IMG/VR virus record: IMGVR_UViG_3300042914_002590
Coordinates: 1 to 24,117 of that record
Strand: one strand, 5' to 3'
DNA: 24,117 nt
From: a virus
Translations under genes and position numbers: made by a program
Part shown: positions 14,879 through 20,217 of the stretch, in pieces
Layout: the number at the start of each line of letters is the position of its first letter
How positions within the stretch are numbered: the first letter of the stretch is position 1
The notes under the pieces: generated by a model
Database searches by the model: none
What the model saw: the letters and a program-made list of their open reading frames with translations, nothing else
What the model was told of the DNA's origin: nothing

Positions 14879-15099
14879 TAGTCAATGTATTTGTTTGTGA
14901 TAAAATAAGAAACAAGTTGCGTTGTGTTCTTGCAATTAAATTTAGCCCTAAGTAACTGAAGCTTATAGGCAAAGGTGTTTTTATTGAGTCCTAGTTTTTC
15001 GGCGACACCCTTGGCTTTTTCGCCCGTTGCAAGAAGTCTAACCCATTTTACTTCCTCTTCGCTTGGTAAAGGCGGAGTGTATGTTTCTGCGTTTTCCAT
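14878..15099 (-). CDS. LuxR/GerE-type HTH DNA-binding regulator
   Basis: I choose the Met at 15099 rather than the longer frame starting 15162, giving 73 residues (MENAETYTPPLPSEEEVKWV...). Residues 10-70 match a lone LuxR/GerE helix-turn-helix: LPSEEEVKWVRLL (helix 1), AKGVAEKLGLNKNTFAYKLQ (helices 2-3, with GL/K-N-T at the turn), then LRAKFNCKNTTQLV (helix 4). There is no receiver or ligand domain. The gene is divergent from the rightward early operon and separated from it by a shared promoter/operator region, which is the place for a lytic-arm regulator. The chosen start sits 4 bases after a perfect -7 box, so its mRNA may be leaderless. Confidence 0.8.
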   Translation of the reverse strand: MENAETYTPPLPSEEEVKWVRLLATGEKAKGVAEKLGLNKNTFAYKLQLLRAKFNCKNTTQLVSYFITNKYID

Positions 15100-15103
15100 A
15101 CCG

Positions 15104-15134
15104 CAAAAATAAGAATTAAAAAGAATTTTACAAA
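15104..15134 (-). promoter_or_regulatory. promoter of the LuxR-type regulator gene
   Basis: On the minus strand TTTG (15134-15131), 19 bases, TATTTTTG (15111-15104): a perfect match to TTTG-N19-TAnnTTTG. The transcription start would fall at or within a few bases of ATG 15099, giving a leaderless or near-leaderless mRNA. Confidence 0.7.
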
Positions 15135-15149
15135 AAAATTTACAATTTA

Positions 15150-15180
15150 TTTGGTTAACCAATTTTTTTATATATTTTTG
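15150..15180 (+). promoter_or_regulatory. rightward promoter with palindromic operator
   Basis: TTTG (15150-15153), 19-base spacer, TATTTTTG (15173-15180): a perfect Bacteroidota promoter pattern pointing to the HNH gene at 15228. The perfect 12-bp palindrome TTGGTTAACCAA (15151-15162) overlaps the -33 box, so a protein bound there would block RNA polymerase. The divergent LuxR-type protein is the obvious candidate. Confidence 0.75.
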
Positions 15181-15227
15181 TTTAGATTTTGATTAAATAA
15201 GATAATTTATTAGATTAGTACCCGATT

Positions 15228-15698
15228 ATGGGCATAGAACAAATAAGAGAATTAAAAAGACAGGCAGGAGTTCCCAAGACTCCTAAAAAATATTCTATTC
15301 CAAAAAAATCGAAAAAGAAATTACAAGAAGAAAAAGAAGACCGCAAGCAAAGAGCAGGAGAGGGTACACAGCTTGTTAAATGGTATAAAGAGCGCCAAAA
15401 AGAAATGGGTGGTAATTGCGCAGAGTGTGGAAAGCTGACCACGACAAAAGTCTATGAGTTAGCCATTCATTCTATTTGCCACCTACTTGCAAAAAGAAAA
15501 ACAGTAGCACCAAGCGTAGCTACTCATTCTAATAATTGGATTGAGCTTTGCCCAGATTGCCACTACAAGTTTGATAATAGTGCGTGGGAAGATATAGCAA
15601 AGTGGAAGTGTTGGCCAGAAATTAAAGAAAGATTACAAATACTTTACGGAGATTTGGCGGATGATGAACGCCGACACTTCCCAAACATAGCACTATGA
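15228..15698 (+). CDS. HNH-type zinc-finger nuclease or recombination protein
   Basis: A 156-residue protein, first gene of the rightward arm. The N-terminal 60 residues are Lys-rich. A treble-clef zinc site is visible: CAEC (about residues 64-67) and CPDC (about 107-110). Between them is IHSICHLLAK with the first motif His, then a conserved SNNWIELCPDCHYKFDN, where the final CHxxFD block is the HNH-N/H part. This layout resembles HNH endonucleases and NinG-like recombination proteins. It would cut or process DNA early in infection. The stop overlaps a 27-residue frame by ATGA. Family firm, target unknown. Confidence 0.8.
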   Translation: MGIEQIRELKRQAGVPKTPKKYSIPKKSKKKLQEEKEDRKQRAGEGTQLVKWYKERQKEMGGNCAECGKLTTTKVYELAIHSICHLLAKRKTVAPSVATHSNNWIELCPDCHYKFDNSAWEDIAKWKCWPEIKERLQILYGDLADDERRHFPNIAL

Positions 15699-15778
15699 AA
15701 ACTTATATAATTGTATGTTCAATAATTTGTTGTATTGTAATATACAAAGCGTTTAGGCACACATTTTTTGATAAATAA
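15695..15778 (+). CDS. 27-residue single-span membrane peptide
   Basis: ATG 15695 overlaps the HNH stop (ATGA). The sequence starts MKTYIIVCSIICCIVIYKAF and ends RHTFFDK: a 15-residue hydrophobic segment flanked by Lys/Arg, typical of a tiny membrane protein. The coupled start favours a real gene, but at this length chance cannot be excluded. Confidence 0.45.
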   Translation: MKTYIIVCSIICCIVIYKAFRHTFFDK

Positions 15779-15840
15779 TAAAAAAAACCAATGTGAAAAA
15801 GCTAATCCTAATTCCACCCCCTTAATTAAAATAAATTAAT

Positions 15841-16479
15841 ATGCTATTAAACGAATCAAACGTTTTAAATGCTAACATACATAACCTTAAATTAAAGGTT
15901 AGGAGAAGTTGGCTTACAAAAAAAGAAAGTGACATCAATATATATGAGAATTGTTATGCTTTTGGTATTCAAAGTGTTGCGGGTAAAATATTGACATTTC
16001 ACATAATGACAGACTATGGCATGCTAAGAAGCAGAGTACCTCTATCAGAACTTTTTTTTAATGAGCCTGATAATGATATACCAAGTGACTTTAAGCAACT
16101 ATGGGACTGTTTTTCTGAAAATGTAAGCGTAATTGAATATTCTTATTTAGCAGAAAAAAGGTGCAAAGTAATGCTAAAAAATAAATCTTTAATTTGGGCT
16201 ACATATATATTTACCGTTGACTGGTTTAGCAATCCTTATTCTGATGAGCCTTCAGATTACAAATGTGGTCACATTCTTATAGCAGATGATGGTTATTTAC
16301 TCTGTCAGCCCAATAACAGAATATATTGGAAAGATTCAAATTGGGTGACTAAGGAATTTCCCATAGACACTAAAGATTTTAAAGTAGACACAGAACTTGA
16401 ATGTGTTGAATCAAAAAGTGATAAATGGGTTAGTCAAGATAGTAGTTCTTTTTATTATGAAATAAACGAAGTAAAATAA
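15841..16479 (+). CDS. conserved phage protein of unknown function
   Basis: A 212-residue protein. The pattern YENCYAFGIQSVAGKILTFH, then QLWDCFSENVSV, FTVDWFSNPYSDEP, YKCGHILIADDGY and LCQPNNRIYWKDS with WVTKEF is one I recognise from many environmental phage genomes, where it is highly conserved but unnamed. Tyr/Trp/Asp richness and the QPNNRIYW block suggest an enzyme or a binding fold, but I cannot say which. A 62-base A-rich leader precedes it. Confidence 0.75.
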   Translation: MLLNESNVLNANIHNLKLKVRRSWLTKKESDINIYENCYAFGIQSVAGKILTFHIMTDYGMLRSRVPLSELFFNEPDNDIPSDFKQLWDCFSENVSVIEYSYLAEKRCKVMLKNKSLIWATYIFTVDWFSNPYSDEPSDYKCGHILIADDGYLLCQPNNRIYWKDSNWVTKEFPIDTKDFKVDTELECVESKSDKWVSQDSSSFYYEINEVK

Positions 16480-16485
16480 ATAGAC

Positions 16486-16693
16486 ATGGAGCAAATAGTC
16501 ATTAATGGGAATAACATTGAATTATTAAAGAATTATCCTGATAATTACTTTGATTCCGTGGTTACTGACCGAATACTCAAAAATAGCAGAAGCAAGAATA
16601 GGTAATTGGGTAGAAGAAAAAGAAAAAACTCCAAAACAAAAAGAAAATAGCTCGGACGAAAAAATATATTTTAAACAAACCTCTTTATTCTAA
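16486..16693 (+). pseudogene. remnant of a phage DNA N6-A/N4-C methyltransferase
   Basis: The frame from ATG 16486 reads MEQIVINGNNIELLKNYPDN, then YFDSVVTD, exactly the N-terminus of a D-type DNA methyltransferase up to the point where (N/D)PPY would follow. Instead it runs out of frame to a TAA at 16603. In another frame of the same stretch, residues TEYSKIAEARIGNWVEE begin right at the junction (about 16564-16572) and run on to FKQTSLF and a TAA at 16691. EYxKIAEARIxxW and a final QxSLF are the usual methyltransferase C-terminus. About 28 N-terminal and 42 C-terminal residues remain, and the whole catalytic core is missing. The simplest reading is one internal deletion, perhaps between copies of TGACC. 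Assembly error is an alternative. Confidence 0.8.
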
Positions 16694-16710
16694 AAATAAT
16701 AAAAAAAATT

Positions 16711-16884
16711 ATGGAAGCGAAAAAAAAGGGACGTAAGCCACTAAAGGAAGGAGAAAAGGTGATGCTTGTGTCTGTTTATTTAAAAAAAGAAGACAAGGAG
16801 GCTATAGTTGCCAAATATGGCTCTGTGACTAATTCGGTAAGAGAAGAAGTCTTGCCAAGGCTTTCTAAAAAAGAAAATATATGA
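16711..16884 (+). CDS. small ribbon-helix-helix-like protein
   Basis: A 57-residue frame (too short for a usual ORF cut-off) with start ATG 16711 and a stop overlapping the next start (ATGA at 16881). The sequence MEAKKKGRKPLKEGEKVMLV starts with a basic arm and a beta strand, followed by SVYLKKEDKEAIVAKYGSVT and NSVREEVLPRL, a strand-helix-helix layout of RHH DNA-binding proteins. Phages often carry such AKYGSVTNxVREEVLP proteins. It may regulate the sugar cassette that it begins. Confidence 0.7.
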   Translation: MEAKKKGRKPLKEGEKVMLVSVYLKKEDKEAIVAKYGSVTNSVREEVLPRLSKKENI

Positions 16885-17282
16885 TACGCAAAAAAACGGT
16901 TTGGGTTAATGGGTGTTTTGATATACTGCATCCGGGACATTTTGAACTTCTTCGTTATGCAGCGACACTTGGCAATTTGCACGTTGGAATAGATTCTGAC
17001 GAAAGAGTAAGAAAAGCAAAAGGCCCCGGCAGACCAATACACGATGAAACATTTAGGGCTGATATGCTTTCCGCTTTTTCTTTTATTAAAAAGGTTTATA
17101 TATTTGAAACCGACTGGGACTTACGCTCAATAACAAAGAAATTAAAACCAGACTTTTTGGTAATTGGCGATGAGTATAAGGATAAGACTATTATAGGGGC
17201 TGAAAACGCCAAACGAATTGTGTTTTTCCCAAAGTCATTACACTCTACCACAGAAGTAATAAAAAAGATTAAATATGGATAA
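16881..17282 (+). CDS. HldE C-terminal-like sugar-phosphate nucleotidyltransferase
   Basis: A 133-residue cytidylyltransferase-fold enzyme. NGCFDILHPGHFELLRYAA (residues 10-28) carries the HxGH motif (HPGH, 17-20) that holds the nucleotide phosphates. GDEYKDKTIIGAE aligns with the GGDY...GS loop, and HSTTEVIKKI near the C-terminus matches the STTxxI motif. Sequence style is closest to the heptose-1-phosphate adenylyltransferase domain of HldE (RfaE), with the glycerol-3-phosphate cytidylyltransferase group as the alternative. It would add AMP (or CMP) to a sugar 1-phosphate. It starts a run of overlapping genes whose other members fit the same pathway. Cytosolic. Confidence 0.85.
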   Translation: MIRKKTVWVNGCFDILHPGHFELLRYAATLGNLHVGIDSDERVRKAKGPGRPIHDETFRADMLSAFSFIKKVYIFETDWDLRSITKKLKPDFLVIGDEYKDKTIIGAENAKRIVFFPKSLHSTTEVIKKIKYG

Positions 17283-17640
17283 AAAGCCGATTTGCACCGA
17301 CTGTTGCCAAGTACCCAAGGGTTGGGGCGGAGAGATTATCATAGTAAACAACGAGCTTTATTGCGGCAAGATTCTTGTTTTTAATAGTGGTTGCCAGTTT
17401 AGTATGCACTATCATCTAATTAAGCAAGAAACTTGGTATGTAAACAAAGGTAGTTTTAGATTTTCGTGGATAGACACAGAAGAAGGAAGTCAGCATACGC
17501 AAGAACTTAACGTAGGAGATGTGGTTACAATACCAATTGGTATGCCTCATCAATTAAAAGCGCTTAGTGACGGGGAAATATTTGAAATATCTACACAGCA
17601 TTTTGATTCCGATAGTTATAGAGTATGGAAAGGAGATTAA
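17275..17640 (+). CDS. cupin domain protein, possible sugar-phosphate isomerase or epimerase
   Basis: A 121-residue single cupin barrel. The metal site is clear: H45, H47 and E52 in HYHLIKQETWYV, and H92 in GMPHQLKAL. PKGWGGE at about residues 14-20 resembles the opening of type II phosphomannose isomerase C-terminal cupins. Capsule and LPS loci often contain such small cupins next to HAD and nucleotidyltransferase genes. It could supply or interconvert the sugar phosphate for the kinase, or act as a binding protein. It overlaps the gene before it by 8 bases and the one after by 16, so it belongs to the operon. Substrate unproven. Confidence 0.8.
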   Translation: MDKKPICTDCCQVPKGWGGEIIIVNNELYCGKILVFNSGCQFSMHYHLIKQETWYVNKGSFRFSWIDTEEGSQHTQELNVGDVVTIPIGMPHQLKALSDGEIFEISTQHFDSDSYRVWKGD

Positions 17641-17828
17641 AGTTAAAGGCTAAAGATCTTAGTGTTAGAGACCATATAGCTATACAGGTCTTACCAATCC
17701 TTTTAGCAACAGCAACGGATCAGGATTCCCCTGACGAGGTTTGTGATGAAGCTATAAGGATTGCTGACATACTTGAAAAAAAATTAAACAGTGAATATAT
17801 ACGTAGATATAGACGGAACGATTTGTGA
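17625..17828 (+). CDS. small phage protein within the sugar cassette
   Basis: A 67-residue protein; the central block LSVRDHIAIQVLPILLATAT then DSPDEVCDEAIRIADILEKK is a recurrent small phage protein type (SxRDxxAxxxxxxLL...A..AY.xADAM-like) of unknown role. It overlaps the cupin gene by 16 bases and the HAD gene by 38, so translation is coupled. It is probably not part of the sugar chemistry and may have been inserted into the cassette by recombination. Confidence 0.75.
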   Translation: MERRLKLKAKDLSVRDHIAIQVLPILLATATDQDSPDEVCDEAIRIADILEKKLNSEYIRRYRRNDL

Positions 17829-18081
17829 TAGCGTTGCGGGAAGATATGACGAAGCGTCACCAATTCCCCAACACATAGAAAAAATAAACGCTCTTTATGA
17901 AGAGGGAAATAGAATTACTTATTATACAGCAAGAGGTCAGCGTTCTGGAAAAAATTATTCTGATTTAACCTATAATCAGCTAATAGGGTGGGGTTGTAAA
18001 TTTCACGACTTAATAATGAACCATAAACCAGCATACGATTTAATGATATGCGACAAAACAAAAAGGATTGAAGAGCTATGA
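17791..18081 (+). CDS. HAD-family phosphatase, small capsule/LPS type
   Basis: A 96-residue minimal HAD hydrolase starting at GTG 17791, which leaves the first strand intact. YVDIDGTICDS holds the nucleophile D6 and D8 (DxDGT). TYYTARGQRSG gives motif II (T at about 45), and DLMICDKT contains the last acidic motif. No cap domain is present. This type is found in sugar loci as the phosphatase on a sugar phosphate, parallel to GmhB, which removes the 7-phosphate in heptose synthesis. The gene overlaps the next start by four bases (ATGA at 18078-18081). Confidence 0.8.
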   Translation: MNIYVDIDGTICDSVAGRYDEASPIPQHIEKINALYEEGNRITYYTARGQRSGKNYSDLTYNQLIGWGCKFHDLIMNHKPAYDLMICDKTKRIEEL

Positions 18082-18827
18082 ACTTTTTAGTTATAGGAGA
18101 AAAATGTAGAGACGTTTTTGTGTATGGGGAAGTTACAAGGCTTAGCCCAGAAGCACCCGTTCCTATATTTAAACCAAACCGAATTACAGAAAATGGGGGT
18201 ATGGCGCAAAATGTCTACAATAATCTTTTTTCATTAATAGAAAAAAAATCAAGCATCATTGGTCATTTTTGCCACGAAGAAATAAAGAAGACAAGATATG
18301 TTGACGATAAGTCAAACCACTACTTCATACGAATTGATGAAAATGACACAGCACGACCAATAGAGTTTACCTCGCATTTAAAAAAAATTATTTATAGTGC
18401 CGATTGTATTATAATTTCAGATTATGATAAAGGCTATTTATCATTAAATGATATATATCAAATTTGTCAAGAAAAAAGAGATGGCGCTATTGTTTTTTTA
18501 GATACCAAAAAGAAACTTACTCCTGTAATATTTGATCAGATTGATTTTGTTAAATTCAACGAATCGGAGTATGAGAAAAATAAAATGTTTGCGGAAGGGT
18601 ATCTTGATAAAGTTATCATTACAAAGGGTGGTAATGGAGCAACCCATAACAACCAAGACTTCCCCAGCACAAAAAAGGTAACCATAGACGTAAGTGGCGC
18701 AGGAGATACGTTTTTAGCCGTATTAGCCTATTATTATATGCAAAGAAGGTCGATAAACTTCGCCATAGAAAAAGCTAACGAAGCGGCCTCAAAAGTGGTG
18801 TCAGAAAGGGGTGTTTCGGTTATTTAA
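18078..18827 (+). CDS. HldE N-terminal-like PfkB sugar kinase
   Basis: A 249-residue ribokinase-fold kinase. It opens MNFLVIGEKCRDVFVYGEVT with RLSPEAPVPIF (residues 21-31), which is the signature of the heptose-7-phosphate kinase half of HldE. ENGGMAQNVYNNL (38-50) is the GG motif for substrate binding, and DVSGAGDTF (204-212) holds the anion hole and the catalytic Asp. VSERGVSVI at the C-terminus matches the VGKxGTxxV end. It is about 60 residues shorter than usual, the lid region being compact. It should phosphorylate the 1-position of a heptose-7-phosphate-like sugar. The bacterial enzyme is often fused to the nucleotidyltransferase; here they are split by three genes. Confidence 0.88.
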   Translation: MNFLVIGEKCRDVFVYGEVTRLSPEAPVPIFKPNRITENGGMAQNVYNNLFSLIEKKSSIIGHFCHEEIKKTRYVDDKSNHYFIRIDENDTARPIEFTSHLKKIIYSADCIIISDYDKGYLSLNDIYQICQEKRDGAIVFLDTKKKLTPVIFDQIDFVKFNESEYEKNKMFAEGYLDKVIITKGGNGATHNNQDFPSTKKVTIDVSGAGDTFLAVLAYYYMQRRSINFAIEKANEAASKVVSERGVSVI

Positions 18828-19000
18828 AAAATTTTTTTGGAGGTTTGGGAAGTTGTGGTGTATATTCGTGTCGCTAAGTTTAAGTTTAATGAAATTTAAT
18901 AATAATATATTTAAAATACTGGCTCGACCTGTAGTGGTTCCATCTCTTCATTGAGCTTGAACTTAGCACACTATGGGCGGGCCTACTTATTTTTTATTTT
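18828..19000 (+). ncRNA. non-coding stretch with candidate structured RNA
   Basis: The 173-base gap holds no reading frame. GTGTCGCTAAGTTTAAG (18868-18884) and CTTGAACTTAGCACAC (18956-18971) can pair over 16 base pairs with one bulged C and one G-U, closing a loop of 71 bases. Inside it, GGCTC (18921-18925) can pair with GAGCT (18953-18957, sharing its last two bases with the outer stem), and GACC/GGTT makes a small hairpin. A U-rich run (18980-19000) follows. A perfect dispersed-motif copy, GGGAAGTTGTGG (18847-18858), stands 9 bases before the first arm. It could be a leader RNA, an attenuator, a small RNA or a replication element. Confidence 0.45.
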
Positions 19001-19207
19001 ATGGCAAGTAGTATTTACCAAGAAAACCCAGAATTTATTTTAAGTATGGATGATAGTACGAAATTTATCTCTTTTCAACAAAAGCATAACGGGACGGTTA
19101 TTATTAGCACCGAGTTTGCCTCAAGAAAAACTGAATTAAAAAAAGAAGATTGGGTTGTTTTAAGGCAATTTTTAGATATCGCTTTTTGGGACGAAAACGA
19201 AGAATAA
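19001..19207 (+). CDS. small acidic protein
   Basis: A 68-residue protein (MASSIYQENPEFILSMDDST...), with a beta-strand-like middle (GTVIISTEFASRKTEL) and an acidic C-terminus. It lies directly ahead of the replication initiator gene with 19 bases between, and its ATG follows the U-rich tail of the candidate RNA. No recognised family. Confidence 0.65.
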   Translation: MASSIYQENPEFILSMDDSTKFISFQQKHNGTVIISTEFASRKTELKKEDWVVLRQFLDIAFWDENEE

Positions 19208-19226
19208 TTTTTTAAAAAACGTAAAA

Positions 19227-20198
19227 ATGGCTAAAGACTCTTCTTTTTATTTTTCGCATGATTATAATGCCAGAAATGACGCAAAAATTAAAAAACTTTT
19301 ACGCACTCACGGTATGCTTGGATATGGTATATTTTGGGCTATTGTAGAGGACTTATATAACAATGCGAACGCATTGCATTTGGATTACGAAAGCATTGCT
19401 TTTGACCTAAGGGCGGATTCCGAAGTTGTAAAAAGCGTAATTTCTGATTTTGAATTATTTGAAATAAAAGACATAATTTTTGCATCAACTTCTGTTCAAA
19501 GAAGATTAGATCAAAGAAATACTAAATCTATAAAAGCAAGAGAATCAGCAAATAAGAGATGGAATGTGGAAGAAATTAATGCGAACGCATTGCGAACGGA
19601 ATCCGAACCCAATGCTATAAAGGAAAGGAAAGGAAAGGAAATAAAGGAAAGGAAAGAAAAAGAAGAAGAAAATAATCTCCCGTTTTCTGAATTTAACAAC
19701 ATACAAAATTTTAATGGCCTTGTGAGAAGGGGGCTAACGCCGCCCCCTTCAACCCCGGCTGATGTTATTTTGCCTGATAAAAAATTCAGAGCCTCTGATT
19801 TTCCTGAAGGAATTTCGGATAATCAAATTCAAAAACTTGTAAATGCTGTTAAAATCGTAAAATCAAAAGAAATTTCAGCATCCGATGTTAGGCAACTTTG
19901 GGATTTGTTTTTAGAGACAGAGCTTTGTAAAAAAACTTACGCAGGCAAAGAAGCGGTATTTAGCCATTTTTTCAACTACGTCAAAAAACAACCATTTTCA
20001 AAAGATACAAAAAGAGTTAAAAAAGATGAATCGATTCTAAGGCCATTTGCAGGCGAAATAAGAGGCTTAAAATTTAGTGGGGACTTTACCCTATGCGAGA
20101 TGGAAGATGGAACCTTGGTCAAATTAACGGCCAATCAGAAGGATTTAGCCAAAAGCAACCTTCTAAGTCCGCAAAATGTTAAAAAAACGGCAGATTAA
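19227..20198 (+). CDS. replication initiator-like protein, DUF4373/Lin1244 type
   Basis: A 323-residue protein. Residues 6-80 match the DUF4373 (Lin1244/Lin1753) winged-helix domain: FYFSHDYNARNDAKIKKLLR, then HGMLGYGIFWAIVEDLYNN and LDYESIAFDLR. This domain opens phage replication initiators that load the helicase. A charged, low-complexity linker (about residues 130-150, many E/K/R) follows, and a helical C-terminal part. The primase-helicase gene lies next, as in other phages. Inside the gene are repeated GCGAACG units and a purine tract, which could be the origin (see findings). The stop is 19 bases before the primase start. Confidence 0.8.
   Translation: MAKDSSFYFSHDYNARNDAKIKKLLRTHGMLGYGIFWAIVEDLYNNANALHLDYESIAFDLRADSEVVKSVISDFELFEIKDIIFASTSVQRRLDQRNTKSIKARESANKRWNVEEINANALRTESEPNAIKERKGKEIKERKEKEEENNLPFSEFNNIQNFNGLVRRGLTPPPSTPADVILPDKKFRASDFPEGISDNQIQKLVNAVKIVKSKEISASDVRQLWDLFLETELCKKTYAGKEAVFSHFFNYVKKQPFSKDTKRVKKDESILRPFAGEIRGLKFSGDFTLCEMEDGTLVKLTANQKDLAKSNLLSPQNVKKTAD
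19362..19598. repeat. candidate iterons inside the initiator gene
   Basis: The 16-mer AATGCGAACGCATTGC occurs exactly at 19362-19377 and again at 19578-19593, and GCGAACG recurs once more at 19592-19598. The unit is a near palindrome (CAATGCG-AA-CGCATTG at the first site). Both encode the peptide NANAL, which is partly expected from the protein family. Confidence 0.5.
19618..19674 (+). repeat. purine tract of tandem AGGAA units
   Basis: About 57 bases on the plus strand are almost entirely purine, with five-base AGGAA units at least four times in a row, then a second block. It encodes the ERKGKEIKERKEKEEE linker. Such tracts can be unstable or form triplexes, and this one lies 20 bases after the candidate iterons. 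Confidence 0.7.
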
Positions 20199-20217
20199 TA
20201 TTGAATTTTTATATTTT

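Noticed and set aside
15100-15162. A longer start for the LuxR-type protein
   Set aside because: The extra residues contain no recognisable domain, and a perfect minus-strand promoter runs through them.
16776-17042. A minus-strand frame opposite the nucleotidyltransferase
   Set aside because: It is antisense to a clear HPGH enzyme and has no start context or family.
20176-20217. A longer start for the primase-helicase
   Set aside because: It overlaps the initiator gene, and family members start close to the MFNW residues.
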